DNA of 64,000 nucleotides from DATBLE01 sp036555585 (GTDB lineage Bacteria; Actinomycetota; Thermoleophilia; Gaiellales; Gaiellaceae). Each line of letters starts with the position of its first letter. Position 1 is the stretch's first letter. The translations under genes were made by a program, and so were the position numbers. The notes beneath the pieces were generated by a model, which saw only the letters and a program-made list of their open reading frames with translations, had not been told where the DNA came from and did not search any database. Shown here in pieces: positions 16,202-25,050 of this stretch. Location: the NCBI GenBank assembly GCA_036555585.1, contig DATBLE010000010.1:15324-79323 (forward strand). Reading direction: 5' to 3'.

Positions 16202-16507
16202 ATGGCGTTCAGCGGGCAGGTCGACTTTCTCGAACCGGTAAACCTCGCCGACCACCTGGACAAGCTCGAGCTGTACCTCGGGCAGGTGTGCCAGGTCGCC
16301 GGAATCTCGAAGATGCAGCTCGATTACTGGACGAACAAGGCCCAGATCCCGACCAAGGGACGGAAGCAGCGGATCTACGACATGGACGCCGTCGAGACCG
16401 TGATGCTGATCAAGCAGGCGAAGGACAAGGGCCTGAACCTCGGCGCCGCGATCGACGCGGCCCACCGGTTCCGCCAGCAGAGCGCCCGGCACGCCGCGCA
16501 CGCCTAG
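16202..16507 (+). CDS. Small MerR-like helix-turn-helix protein
   Basis: A 101-residue protein whose centre, VCQVAGISKMQLDYWTNKAQ, is a MerR-type winged helix-turn-helix with the expected tryptophan after the recognition helix, followed by IYDMDAVETVMLIKQAKDKG. There is no effector domain, so it resembles short MerR-like DNA-binding proteins. ATG 16202 is preceded by AAAGGGA at about 8 nt; a GTG at 16178 would add eight residues. It stands alone after gyrA. Target unknown. Confidence 0.75.
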   Translation: MAFSGQVDFLEPVNLADHLDKLELYLGQVCQVAGISKMQLDYWTNKAQIPTKGRKQRIYDMDAVETVMLIKQAKDKGLNLGAAIDAAHRFRQQSARHAAHA

Positions 16508-16605
16508 CTCTTTCGCAGCCGACCGATGATTCCGCGCTCGGAGGCGCGTCTCGTCTCTCGACAGCGAGCGATCGGGGGAGAGCCCCGGCGGGAGGAGGAA
16601 CGCAC

Positions 16606-17172
16606 ATGGGCAGGATCGTCGTCACCGAGTACATGTCCGTCGACGGCGTGGTCGAGGCGCCGAGCGGCACGGAGAGCTTCGAGCGGGTCGGCTGGACCGA
16701 CGGCTTCTCGCGCGGCCCAGAGGGAGATCAGTTCAAGGTCGACGAGACGATGGCGTCGGACGCCCTCCTTCTCGGGCGTGTCACCTACGACGCCTTCGCC
16801 GCGGTCTGGCCGCACGTCGAGGGCGAGTTCGCCGACAAGCTCAACTCGATGCCGAAGTACGTCGTCTCGTCCACCCTGACCGACCCGGAGTGGAGCAACA
16901 CGACGGTGCTCGGCGGAGACCTCGTCGAGGAGGCGACCAGGCTGAAGGATCTCTACGAGCGAGACGTCGTCGTGCACGGCAGTCCGCAGCTCGCGCAGGC
17001 GCTGATCGAGCACGACCTCGTGGATGCCCTCCACCTGCTGGTCTACCCGGTGGTCGTCGGCGCCGGCAAGCGACTCTTTGCCGGGACGAGCGAGCCGAAG
17101 CGCCTCCGGCTGGTGGAGACGAGGACGTTCGGCGACGGCGTCCAGTTGCTCGTCTACGAGCGGGCCGGCTGA
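16606..17172 (+). CDS. RibD C-terminal / dihydrofolate-reductase-like protein
   Basis: A 188-residue protein of the DHFR-like RibD C-terminal family. It starts RIVVTEYMSVDGVVEAP, then LLLGRVTYDAFAAVWP, YVVSSTLTDPEW, VVVHGSPQLAQALIEHDLVDALHLLVYPVVVGAGKRLF, all standard for these small NADPH-binding proteins. They are widespread in Actinobacteria and usually have no known substrate. An excellent GGAGGAGGAA precedes ATG 16606 by 5 nt. A riboflavin pathway role is unlikely because no rib genes are nearby. Confidence 0.85.
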   Translation: MGRIVVTEYMSVDGVVEAPSGTESFERVGWTDGFSRGPEGDQFKVDETMASDALLLGRVTYDAFAAVWPHVEGEFADKLNSMPKYVVSSTLTDPEWSNTTVLGGDLVEEATRLKDLYERDVVVHGSPQLAQALIEHDLVDALHLLVYPVVVGAGKRLFAGTSEPKRLRLVETRTFGDGVQLLVYERAG

Positions 17173-17192
17173 CCTGTCGCGCGCCTACCGGC

Positions 17193-17984
17193 TCAGGACG
17201 ATTCCTTGCCGTCGGGCTTCGCCGGGGCCACGACGCGCTCGAGCAGCGGCTGGATCAGGTCGATCGGCGCGGGGAAGACGATCGTGGACGCGTTCGCCGA
17301 GCCGATCTCGAGCAGCGTCTGGAGGTAGCGCAGCTGGATCGCGATCGGCTCCGACGCCATCACCGCGGCGGCGTCGCGCAGCCGCTCGGAGGCCTGGAAC
17401 TCGCCCTCGGCGTTGATCACCTTCGCGCGGCGCTCGCGCTCGGCCTCGGCCTGGCGCGCCATCGCCCGCTGCATCCCGGAGGGGATCTCGACGTCCTTGA
17501 CCTCGACGATCGAGACCTTGATCCCCCACGGCGCGGTCTGCTGGTCGATGATCTCCTGGAGGATCGTGTTGATCTTGTCGCGCTCCGAGAGGAGCTCGTC
17601 GAGCAGGTGCTGGCCCAGCACCGAACGCAGGGTCGTCTGCGCGATCTGCGAGGTGGCGACCATGAAGTTCTCGACCTGGACGATCGCGTCCTTGGGCGAG
17701 ACGATCCGGAAGTAGGCGACCGCGTTGACGCGCACCGGCACGTTGTCCTTGGTGATCACGTCCTGCGGCGGGATGTTCAGCGTGATCGTCCGGAGGTCGA
17801 CCTTGACCATCCGGTCGACGATCGGGATCAGCAGGAACAGGCCGGGGCCCTTCGGCTGCGCCAGGAGCCGGCCGAGGCGGAAGATGATCCCCCGCTCGTA
17901 CTCCCGTGCCACCTTCACCGCGGCGAACAGGAAGAGCAGCACGAGCACCAGGACGATGACGACGATGACGATCGCGGCGGTCAT
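17193..17984 (-). CDS. Slipin / stomatin-like SPFH protein
   Basis: A 263-residue SPFH-domain protein. One N-terminal membrane segment (residues 3-23) is followed by VAREYERGIIFRLGRL, the slipin signature, then GPGLFLLIPIVDRMVKVDLRT and the band-7 core. A coiled-coil segment rich in Arg, Glu and Ala (MARQAEAERERRAKVINAEGE split across residues 175-195) precedes the C-terminal part. It follows the nfeD gene by 9 bp; NfeD proteases cleave stomatin C-termini in Pyrococcus, and this pairing is widely conserved. Probably organises membrane microdomains. Confidence 0.9.
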   Translation of the reverse strand: MTAAIVIVVIVLVLVLLFLFAAVKVAREYERGIIFRLGRLLAQPKGPGLFLLIPIVDRMVKVDLRTITLNIPPQDVITKDNVPVRVNAVAYFRIVSPKDAIVQVENFMVATSQIAQTTLRSVLGQHLLDELLSERDKINTILQEIIDQQTAPWGIKVSIVEVKDVEIPSGMQRAMARQAEAERERRAKVINAEGEFQASERLRDAAAVMASEPIAIQLRYLQTLLEIGSANASTIVFPAPIDLIQPLLERVVAPAKPDGKESS

Positions 17985-17993
17985 GCCCGGACC

Positions 17994-19301
17994 CTACACG
18001 GGGGCGGTCGTGGCCATTCGCCGCACGACCAGCTCGATGCCGTCGAGAGCCACCACCTCGACGTCCTCGCCCTGGACGAGATCGTCGCCGCCGCTCTCGC
18101 GCGCATGCCAGAGCTCGCCGTTCACCGACACCAGCCCGTCGCGGCCGACCCGCCCGTGCGCGCCGACGATCGTTTCCGGCCCGACCGACGCCGGGCGCCG
18201 CCGGATGCGGATGACCTTGGCGAGCACGAACGCGAAGAACGCCGAGAAGGCGATCGCGATCGCGAGCGGGACGCCCAGCGAGACCTGGTAGCCGGCGCCG
18301 GCCGGCTCGAACAAGAGCAGGGTGCCGAAGACGAAGCAGGCGGCGCCCGCGACGGTCAGCGCGCCGTGGCTGAACACGACGAAGAGCTCGGTGATCCAGA
18401 AGGCGAACGCGGCCGCGATCAGGATCAGGCCGGCCCAGTCCACGGGAAGCACGTCGAGCCCGAAGAAGGCGATCGCCAGACAGAGGATCCCGAACGCGGC
18501 GGGGAAGATCAGCCCCGGGTGCCAGAGCTCGACGACGAGCCCGAGCACGCCGAGCGACAGCATCAGCGAGATCAGGTTCGGATCGATCAGGCGGTCGAGC
18601 AGCCGGCGCCAGAAGCCCATCTTCACCGTCGTCACCTCCGCATCGGCGGTGTGCATGACGATGCCCTTCGGGACCGTCTTCGTGCCGTCGATCTCGTTCA
18701 GCAGGGCGGGCAGCGTTGGGGCGATCGTGTCGATCACGTTCTTCCGCAGCGCCTGGCGGGCGGTCAGGTTCGACGCTTTCCGTACGGCCTGGCTCGCCCA
18801 GACGCCGTTGCGGCCGTGCGAGGCGGCGAGGGCGACGAGGGAGGCGGCCGCGTCGTTGACCACTTTGCGGCGGAGGTCGCTCTGGATGTTCGTGCCGCCG
18901 AGGTTGATCGGGGTGGACGAGCCGATGTTGGTCTGCGGCGCCATCGCCAGGATGTCGGCTGCCTGGCCGATCCAGACGCCGGCGGACGCCGCCCGCGACC
19001 CGTTCGGCGACACGTACACGATCACGGGCACCTTCGAGGCGAGCTCGGCCTTGACGATCTTCCGCATCGACTCCGAAAGGCCGCCGGGCGTGTCCATGAC
19101 GATCGCGACCGCGTCGTAGCCGCCGCTGTTCGCACGCTCGATCTCGTCCGTCAGGTAGCCCTCGGTGACGGGGTTCACGTCGTTCTCGAACTCGACCGCG
19201 AGCACGCGTGGCTGAGCCGCCTGGGCGGCGCCGGCGTGGAGCAGGACCGCTGCGACGACGGCGGATGCGGAGAGAGCTGCCCGCAGGAAAGCCGCTGTCA
19301 C
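17994..19301 (-). CDS. NfeD-family membrane-bound serine protease
   Basis: A 435-residue NfeD protein of the long form. A signal peptide (residues 1-28) is followed by a ClpP-like serine protease domain with MDTPGGLSESMRKIV and SPNGSRAASAGVWIGQAADI, where the serine of the ASAG motif is the likely nucleophile. Four or five membrane segments follow (LISLMLSLGVLGLVVELW onward), then a C-terminal OB-fold domain (GPETIVGAHGRVGRDGLVSVNGELW in two parts). The protease would act outside the membrane, probably on the slipin encoded next. GTG start, no clear Shine-Dalgarno sequence. Confidence 0.9.
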   Translation of the reverse strand: MTAAFLRAALSASAVVAAVLLHAGAAQAAQPRVLAVEFENDVNPVTEGYLTDEIERANSGGYDAVAIVMDTPGGLSESMRKIVKAELASKVPVIVYVSPNGSRAASAGVWIGQAADILAMAPQTNIGSSTPINLGGTNIQSDLRRKVVNDAAASLVALAASHGRNGVWASQAVRKASNLTARQALRKNVIDTIAPTLPALLNEIDGTKTVPKGIVMHTADAEVTTVKMGFWRRLLDRLIDPNLISLMLSLGVLGLVVELWHPGLIFPAAFGILCLAIAFFGLDVLPVDWAGLILIAAAFAFWITELFVVFSHGALTVAGAACFVFGTLLLFEPAGAGYQVSLGVPLAIAIAFSAFFAFVLAKVIRIRRRPASVGPETIVGAHGRVGRDGLVSVNGELWHARESGGDDLVQGEDVEVVALDGIELVVRRMATTAPV

Positions 19302-19368
19302 AGCCGTAAGGATTCTATCAACGCCCCTCGTGCGCTCCTATACGCGCGTGCACACTGGGCGGATCCGG

Positions 19369-21273
19369 ATGAAGGCGCTTCTGCTCGCAGTCATGGTCGC
19401 GCTCCTCGCCCCGGCCGTCGGGCGGGCGGCGAGCGGGGCCACGATCGTCGCCAGGGACCTGCCGGTCGGCGGTGCCAGGACGACCGCGGGCGCGTCGGCT
19501 CCCTCCGTGTTCGACCTGGTCGGGTTCCACTGGCAGGGCACCGGCCGCGTCCTCTTCCGCTCGCATTCCGTCACGGGTCGCTGGAGCTCCTGGCGGCCGG
19601 TGGCGCCCGAGGCCGAGGACCTGCCCGATCCGGGCAGCGGCGAGGCGGTGCTCCGGCGCGCCTGGCGGCTCGGCAGCCCGTACTGGGTCGGCGCGTCGGA
19701 CCGCGTCGCCTACCGTACGGTCGGCCAGGTACGCAGGCTGCGCGCCTGGTACGTCTGGAGCCCGGTCGAGGCCGTCCCGATCCGGACGACGGCGATGGCG
19801 GGCTCGCCGCGGATCGTCCTGAGGCGGGCGTGGGGGGCCGACGAGGAGATCACCCGCGGCGCACCGAGATATGCGCGGGCCGTGTCGTTCGCCGTCGTCC
19901 ACCACACGGCGGGGACGAACGCCTACACGCCTGCCCAGTCCGCCGCCATCGTCAGGGGGATCGAGCTGTACCACGTGCGCGGGAACGGCTGGAACGACAT
20001 CGGCTACAACTTCCTCGTCGACAAGTACGGCCAGGTCTTCGAAGGCCGGGCCGGGGGGATCGACCGCAACGTGATCGGCGCCCAGGCGCAGGGGTTCAAC
20101 ACCGGCTCCACCGGCATCGCCCTGATCGGCAACTACTCGACGGCGAGGATCTCCGCGGCGGCGGCGAGCGCGCTCGTGCGGCTGCTGGCGTGGCGCCTCG
20201 ACGTCGCTCACGTCGATCCGCTCGGCACGCTCACCTGGCGCTCCGGCGGCAATCCCGAGTACGCGCGCGGCCGGGCCGTGAAGCTGCGCGCGATCTCGGG
20301 CCACCGCGACACCGGCCCCACCAGCTGTCCCGGCAACGCCCTGTACGCACGGCTCCCGGCGATCGCCCGCGCGGTCGCGGCCACCGGCCTGCCCAAGCTG
20401 TACGCGCCGGTCGTGGCGGGCGGGCTCGGGGGAAGCGTGCGGTTCGCCGCTCGCCTGTCGGCACCCGGGCCGTGGACGGTCACCGTGCGGGATGCATCCG
20501 GCGCGGTCGTCGCCCGCGGGCGGGGCAGCGGGACCACTGTCTCGTGGACCTGGGACGCCACCGCCGTCACGACCGGCTCGTACCGGTGGACGATCGAGGC
20601 CGGAGCGCAGACGCGGCCCGCGACCGGGACGATCGGGCGAGCGCCGCTGCCGCCGCCTCCCGTGCCCGCCGCCATTCTCGCCGGCCTGACCGCGACCCCG
20701 TCTGTGCTCTCGCCCGACGGCGACGGGATCGACGACACGCTGGCGATCTCGTACACCCTCGCCGCCCGGGCAGCCGTGACGACGACCGTGAAGGATGCAA
20801 CCGGAGCCGTGATCGCCACCCTGTTCGCAGCTCAGGTGCAGGGGGCGCGGACGCAGTCCTTCGTCTACGGCGCGGACGGGCTCTCGCCGGGGATCTACAC
20901 GCTGTCGGTGTCGGCGACCGCCGAGGACGGCCGCGCGGTCACGCTGGCGGCGCCGTTCGCGGTCGACCTGACCGTGTCAGGGCTCGCCCTGTCCACGGCG
21001 AGCCTCACCCCGAACGCGGACGGCACCGACGACACGCTCGGCATCTCGTTCACCCTGGCGACCGGCGCCAACGTCCTCGTCCAGATCGAGCAGTCGGGGA
21101 CGTTCGTCGCCTCGGTCTTCAGCGGCCCGCTCCCGGCCGGGCCCGCGCAGGTCTCCTGGGACGGCACGACCCCGACCGGGCCCGCGCCGGCGGGAACGTA
21201 CGACGCGGTCGTGCTGGTCGACGGCCCGTTCGGCAGGACGCGGCATGTCGCGTCCTTTGCCCTGACGCGCTAG
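19369..21273 (+). CDS. Secreted PGRP-type N-acetylmuramoyl-L-alanine amidase
   Basis: A secreted protein of about 634 residues with a signal peptide starting at MKALLLAVMVALLAPAVGRA (ATG 19369; ATG/GTG-type starts to 19330 are possible). An N-terminal beta-rich region resembles those before actinobacterial PGRP amidases. The amidase_2/PGRP domain has zinc ligands in VVHHTAGTN and in SGHRDTGPTSCPGN, plus GWNDIGYNFLVD. The C-terminal third has repeated FlgD-Ig-like beta modules, each with TPSVLSPDGDGIDDTL or TPNADGTDDTL, calcium-loop-like motifs. It would cleave the stem peptide from muramic acid outside the cell. It is divergent from nfeD. Confidence 0.9.
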   Translation: MKALLLAVMVALLAPAVGRAASGATIVARDLPVGGARTTAGASAPSVFDLVGFHWQGTGRVLFRSHSVTGRWSSWRPVAPEAEDLPDPGSGEAVLRRAWRLGSPYWVGASDRVAYRTVGQVRRLRAWYVWSPVEAVPIRTTAMAGSPRIVLRRAWGADEEITRGAPRYARAVSFAVVHHTAGTNAYTPAQSAAIVRGIELYHVRGNGWNDIGYNFLVDKYGQVFEGRAGGIDRNVIGAQAQGFNTGSTGIALIGNYSTARISAAAASALVRLLAWRLDVAHVDPLGTLTWRSGGNPEYARGRAVKLRAISGHRDTGPTSCPGNALYARLPAIARAVAATGLPKLYAPVVAGGLGGSVRFAARLSAPGPWTVTVRDASGAVVARGRGSGTTVSWTWDATAVTTGSYRWTIEAGAQTRPATGTIGRAPLPPPPVPAAILAGLTATPSVLSPDGDGIDDTLAISYTLAARAAVTTTVKDATGAVIATLFAAQVQGARTQSFVYGADGLSPGIYTLSVSATAEDGRAVTLAAPFAVDLTVSGLALSTASLTPNADGTDDTLGISFTLATGANVLVQIEQSGTFVASVFSGPLPAGPAQVSWDGTTPTGPAPAGTYDAVVLVDGPFGRTRHVASFALTR

Positions 21274-21297
21274 CCGGGACCGCTCGAGCGCCGCCAA

Positions 21298-21303
21298 TAC
21301 ACT
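21298..21303 (+). promoter_or_regulatory. -10 box TACACT of a leaderless promoter
   Basis: TACACT ends 6 nt before ATG 21310 of the sigma factor gene, so the fab cluster mRNA probably begins at that start codon. Confidence 0.45.
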
Positions 21304-21309
21304 CCCGGG

Positions 21310-21912
21310 ATGCAACCCCTGCGCCGGCGCCGTCGTCAGACTGTCGAGCTGCGGCCGGTGCGGCCGCTCGCGTACGAGAAGCTGAGCGACCCGATCTTGG
21401 TGACCAGGGCGAAGGACGGCGATCACGCGGCGCTGACGGCGCTGTGCGAGCGCCATGCGCCCCGGGTCGAGCGCCTCGCCCGCCATCTCCTGACCGATCC
21501 GGAGGACGCACGGGACGCCGCTCAGGAGTCGCTGGCGAAGCTCTGCGTCCGTCTCCGCCAGTTTCGCGGTGAGTCGCAGTTCGGCACCTGGCTGCATCGC
21601 CTGGTCGCGAACACCTGCAGCGACGTGGCGGCCCGGCAGCGGTCTCGCCGGTGCGAGCCACTCGTCGAGGATGTGCGGGTCGGCGGCGACGACGCGGATC
21701 CGGCGCGCGCGCTCGTGCTCTCCGAGCTGCGCTCGGAGCTGGCCGGCCAGCTGGCGTCGATCTCGGCCGAGCAGGCCCGTGTGGTCGTGCTCAAGGATGC
21801 GCTGGACTGGTCGTTCGAGGAGATCTCCCTGCGCTCGGGCATGCCGGTGGGGACGGCCAAGTGCTACGCGCATCGCGGCCGGAGCGTGTTGCGCGAGCGG
21901 CTGGCGCGATGA
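21310..21912 (+). CDS. ECF-type RNA polymerase sigma factor
   Basis: A 200-residue extracytoplasmic-function sigma factor. Sigma region 2 is ALTALCERHAPRVERLARHLL followed by DPEDARDAAQESLAKLCVRLRQFRGESQFGTWLHRLVANTC, the DAAQE and FGTWL parts being diagnostic. Region 4 is LASISAEQARVVVLKDALDWSFEEISLRSGMPVGTAKCYAHRGR split across residues 147-190. The basic N-terminal extension is unusual. No anti-sigma gene is adjacent; instead the stop overlaps the fabZ start as ATGA, so the sigma factor is co-translated with fatty-acid genes. Confidence 0.9.
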   Translation: MQPLRRRRRQTVELRPVRPLAYEKLSDPILVTRAKDGDHAALTALCERHAPRVERLARHLLTDPEDARDAAQESLAKLCVRLRQFRGESQFGTWLHRLVANTCSDVAARQRSRRCEPLVEDVRVGGDDADPARALVLSELRSELAGQLASISAEQARVVVLKDALDWSFEEISLRSGMPVGTAKCYAHRGRSVLRERLAR

Positions 21913-22355
21913 CGCCGGCGGCGCCCTTCGGCCGCGAGACGATCGAGCAGATCATCCCGCACCGCGACCCGTTTCTCTTCCTCGACGAGGTGCTCGAGCT
22001 CGAGCCGGGCGTCCGGGTCGTGGCCCGCAAGCAGGTGCGTGGCGACGAGTGGTTCTTCGCCGGCCACTTCCCGGGCCGGCCGATCATGCCCGGCGTGATC
22101 ATGGTGGAGGCGCTGGCGCAGGCCGGCGCGATCGCGGCGCTGTCGGTCGAGCAGAACCGCGGCAAGCTCGCGCTCTTCGCCGGCATCGACGACCTCCGCT
22201 TCAAGCGCATCGTCGAGCCGGGCGACGAGCTGACCCTCATGTGCGAGATCGAGGCCGCCCGCGGGCCCGTCGGACGCGGGAAGGCGACCGCGAAGGTCGG
22301 GAGCGAGCTGGCGGTTCGCGGCACGCTCACGTTCGCGACGGCGGAGCAGCCGTGA
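21909..22355 (+). CDS. fabZ: 3-hydroxyacyl-ACP dehydratase FabZ
   Basis: A 148-residue hot-dog-fold dehydratase. The catalytic histidine is in GHFPGRPIMPGVIMVEALAQ, the FabZ signature, and IPHRDPFLFLDEVLELEPG is the typical N-terminus. It dehydrates 3-hydroxyacyl-ACP in type II fatty acid elongation. The ATG overlaps the sigma factor stop, and its own stop overlaps the fabH GTG, so it sits in a continuous translational chain. Confidence 0.93.
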   Translation: MTPAAPFGRETIEQIIPHRDPFLFLDEVLELEPGVRVVARKQVRGDEWFFAGHFPGRPIMPGVIMVEALAQAGAIAALSVEQNRGKLALFAGIDDLRFKRIVEPGDELTLMCEIEAARGPVGRGKATAKVGSELAVRGTLTFATAEQP

Positions 22356-23359
22356 TCGGCGCGGCGAACGGGACGCCGATCTCGATCACCGGGCTCGGCA
22401 CGCACGTGCCGGAGCGCGTGGTCACGAACGACGACCTCTCCCGGCTCGTGGACACCTCGGACGAGTGGATCGTCACGCGCACGGGGATCAGGGAGCGCCG
22501 CTTCGCGGCCGAGGACGAGGCGCTGTCCGACATAGCGCTGCCCGCCGCGCGGGCGGCGCTAGAGGCTGCGGGAGTCCGCCCGCAAGAGGTTGACCTCCTG
22601 ATCGTGGCGACGGTCACCCCTGACATGCCCTTCCCCTCGACCGCGGCGATCCTGGCTGACCGTCTAGGCAGCAGCGAAGCTGCTGCCTACGATCTCGCGG
22701 CCGGCTGCACCGGGTTCGTCTATGCGATCGCGCAGGCGTTCGGCATGGTCGAGAGCGGGCTGAGCCGGAAGGCGCTGGTCGTCGGCGCCGACGTGCTCTC
22801 GAAGCTGATGAACTTCGGCGACCGCTCCACCTGCGTCCTCTTCGGCGACGGCGCGGGCGCGGTGGTCGTCGAGCCGGTCGCCCACGAGGGGTTCCTCGCG
22901 TTCGAGCTGGGCGCCGACGGCGGCGGCGGCAAGGACCTCAACCTCCCTGCCGGGGGCTCGCGCATGCCCTCCTCGGCCGAGACCGTCGCCACCGGCGCTC
23001 ACTATGTGCACATGAACGGGCGTGAGGTCTTCAAGTTCGCGACGCGCGTCCTCGTCAGCTCGGCGCGGGCCGTCCTGACGAAGTGCGATTTGTCGCTGGA
23101 CGACATCGACGTCTATGTTCCCCATCAGGCCAACGTGCGGATCATCGATCATGCGGTGGCCAAGCTGGGAATCCCGAAGGAGAAAGCGATCGTGAACGTC
23201 GACCGATACGGAAACACATCCTCTGCCTCGATCCCGCTCGCGCTCGCCGAGGCAGTCTCGACCGGCCGGCTCGAGCCGGGCGACACCGTTCTGATGACCG
23301 GCATGGGCGCAGGGTTGACCTGGGGCTCGGCAGTGATGCGCTGGACGGCGCCGGTATGA
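22352..23359 (+). CDS. fabH: 3-oxoacyl-ACP synthase III FabH
   Basis: A 335-residue KAS III that condenses acetyl-CoA or branched acyl-CoA with malonyl-ACP. The Cys-His-Asn triad is visible: cysteine in DLAAGCTGFVYA, histidine in VPHQANVRIID, asparagine in VDRYGNTSSASIP. GTG 22352 overlaps the fabZ stop and the stop overlaps fabD. A perfect 11-bp palindrome with a 3-nt loop lies inside the gene at 22665-22689 (residues about 105-113, LGSSEAAAY), yet the frame is intact. Confidence 0.95.
   Translation: MIGAANGTPISITGLGTHVPERVVTNDDLSRLVDTSDEWIVTRTGIRERRFAAEDEALSDIALPAARAALEAAGVRPQEVDLLIVATVTPDMPFPSTAAILADRLGSSEAAAYDLAAGCTGFVYAIAQAFGMVESGLSRKALVVGADVLSKLMNFGDRSTCVLFGDGAGAVVVEPVAHEGFLAFELGADGGGGKDLNLPAGGSRMPSSAETVATGAHYVHMNGREVFKFATRVLVSSARAVLTKCDLSLDDIDVYVPHQANVRIIDHAVAKLGIPKEKAIVNVDRYGNTSSASIPLALAEAVSTGRLEPGDTVLMTGMGAGLTWGSAVMRWTAPV
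22664..22690. repeat. 27-nt palindrome inside fabH
   Basis: TAGGCAGCAGC (22665-22675), loop GAA (22676-22678) and the exact complement (22679-22689). This 11-bp stem belongs to a set of similar 3-nt-loop palindromes in the window. Confidence 0.7.
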
Positions 23360-24282
23360 ACAACGTCGCATTCTGCTTTCCGGGGCAAGGCTCGCTCGCG
23401 CAGGGCATGGGCCGCGACGTGGCGAGCGCGGTGCCCGAGGCGTTGGAGGTGTACGAGCGCGGCAGCGAGGCGTGCGGGCTCGACCTGAAGCGGCTCTGCT
23501 TCGAGACGCCGCTCGAGGGCATGGTCGAGACCGAGGTGCAGCAGCCCGCCCTGGTCGCGACCAGCCTGGCGATGCTCGCCGCGCTGCGCGCGCGCGGCAT
23601 CAAGCCCGACTACGTGATCGGCCACTCGGTCGGCGAGTTCGCGGCGATCGCCGCCGCCCAGTCGGTCGGCGTGGAGGAGACGATCGCGCTCGTCCGCGAG
23701 CGCGGGCTGGCGATGGCGGAGGCCGCGAAGGAGCGCCCGGGCTCGATGGCCGCGATCCTCGGCCTCGACGACGAGGTGGTCGAACGGCTCTGCCGCAAGA
23801 TCTTCGGGGTCTGGCCGGCGAACTACAACTGCCCGGGCCAGATCGTGGTCTCGGGCGAGAACGAGGCGGTGGACGAGCTCTGCGCGAAGGCCGAGGAGGA
23901 GGGCGCGCGCCGCACGGTCAAGCTGAAGGTCTCGGGCGCGTTCCACTCGCCCCTCGTCGCCCGCGCGGCCGAGCGTCTGCGGCCGGCGGTCGAGTCGGTC
24001 AAGTTCGGCGACCCGCAGGCGGCGTTCATGTCGACGGTCACGGCGCGCTTCGAGGAGGCTCAAAGGATGGGCTCGCTGCTGGTCGACCAGCTGACCGCGC
24101 CGGTGCGCTACACGCAGGCGGCCTCGGAGCTCGTCCGCGACGGGGTGAAGACGTTCGTCGAGGTCGGGCCGGGCAGCGTCCTCTCCGGGCTGATGAAGCG
24201 GATCGACCGCAGCGTGAAGGCGATTTCCGTGAACGACCTCGCCTCGCTGGAGAAGCTCAAAGAGCTCCTGCATACAGCGTGA
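23356..24282 (+). CDS. fabD: Malonyl-CoA:ACP transacylase FabD
   Basis: A 308-residue FabD, which moves malonyl groups from CoA to ACP. FCFPGQGSLAQGMG is the oxyanion-hole region, GHSVGEFAA contains the catalytic serine, and VSGAFHSPLV the catalytic histidine. The ATG overlaps the fabH stop (ATGA), and the fabG start overlaps its own stop (GTGA). Confidence 0.95.
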   Translation: MNNVAFCFPGQGSLAQGMGRDVASAVPEALEVYERGSEACGLDLKRLCFETPLEGMVETEVQQPALVATSLAMLAALRARGIKPDYVIGHSVGEFAAIAAAQSVGVEETIALVRERGLAMAEAAKERPGSMAAILGLDDEVVERLCRKIFGVWPANYNCPGQIVVSGENEAVDELCAKAEEEGARRTVKLKVSGAFHSPLVARAAERLRPAVESVKFGDPQAAFMSTVTARFEEAQRMGSLLVDQLTAPVRYTQAASELVRDGVKTFVEVGPGSVLSGLMKRIDRSVKAISVNDLASLEKLKELLHTA

Positions 24283-25007
24283 CGGACTTCTGTTCGTTGC
24301 AGGGAAAGGCGGCGCTCGTCACCGGGGCCTCGCGCGGGATCGGGCGGGCGATCGCGACCGAGCTGGCCCGTGCGGGGGCCTCCGTCGTGGTCGGCTATCG
24401 CAGCGGCGCGGACGAGGCGGAGGCGCTGGCGGCGGAGATCGGCGGGCGCGCCCTGCAGGCCGACGTCGCCGACCCCGAGCAGGCCGCCCGGCTCGTCGAG
24501 GAGGCCGGCGACCTGGACATCCTCGTCAACAACGCCGGCCTGACCCGCGACGGCCTGATCCTGCGCATGTCGGACGAGGACTGGCGGACGGTGGTGGACA
24601 CGAACCTCGGCGGCGTGTTCCACACCTGCCGGGCGGCGGCACGCGGGATGATGAAGAAGCGCGGCGGGTCGATCGTCAACCTGACCAGCGTGGTCGGCCT
24701 CCACGGCAACCCCGGGCAGACGAACTACGCGGCCTCCAAGGCCGGGATCGTCGGGTTCACCAAGTCGCTGGCGCGGGAGCTGGCGTCGCGCGGGGTCCGC
24801 GCCAACGCCATCGCGCCCGGCTACATCCGCACCGCGCTCACGGACGTGCTGCCCGAGGAGGTGCAGCAGGCGATCCTGGCGAACACGCCGCTCGCCCGGC
24901 TGGGCACACCGGAGGACGTCGCCGGGGCGGTACGCTTCCTGTGCTCGGACGAAGCGTCGTTCGTGACCGGCGAGGTGCTCCTCGTCGACGGCGGACTTGG
25001 GATGTAG
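24279..25007 (+). CDS. fabG: 3-oxoacyl-ACP reductase FabG
   Basis: A 242-residue short-chain dehydrogenase. The NADPH site is VTGASRGIGRAIA; NNAG is in DILVNNAGLTRDG; the Ser-Tyr-Lys catalytic set is in NLTSVVG and NYAASKAGIVG. Together with the flanking fab genes this is the elongation ketoreductase. GTG 24279 overlaps the fabD stop. Confidence 0.95.
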   Translation: MTDFCSLQGKAALVTGASRGIGRAIATELARAGASVVVGYRSGADEAEALAAEIGGRALQADVADPEQAARLVEEAGDLDILVNNAGLTRDGLILRMSDEDWRTVVDTNLGGVFHTCRAAARGMMKKRGGSIVNLTSVVGLHGNPGQTNYAASKAGIVGFTKSLARELASRGVRANAIAPGYIRTALTDVLPEEVQQAILANTPLARLGTPEDVAGAVRFLCSDEASFVTGEVLLVDGGLGM

Positions 25008-25031
25008 CCATCCCGCTTCGCGGGCTGGCTA
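25005..25031. repeat. 27-nt palindrome at the fabG stop
   Basis: Arms 25005-25016 and 25020-25031 (beginning TAGCCA) pair at 11 of 12 positions around loop TTC (25017-25019). The fabG stop codon TAG (25005-25007) is its first triplet. Confidence 0.65.
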
Positions 25032-25050
25032 GAAGGAGCGAAGAGGGCGA

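Noticed and set aside
13543..16263. A 906-codon open frame on the minus strand opposite gyrA
   Set aside because: It is antisense to a fully conserved gyrA, is made of Arg, Asp, Leu, Val and Ala runs, and shows no family motif. Long antisense frames are expected at this GC content.
16890..21572. A 1560-codon open frame across the slipin, nfeD and amidase genes
   Set aside because: It passes through genes on both strands in the wrong frame and has composition typical of shadow frames.
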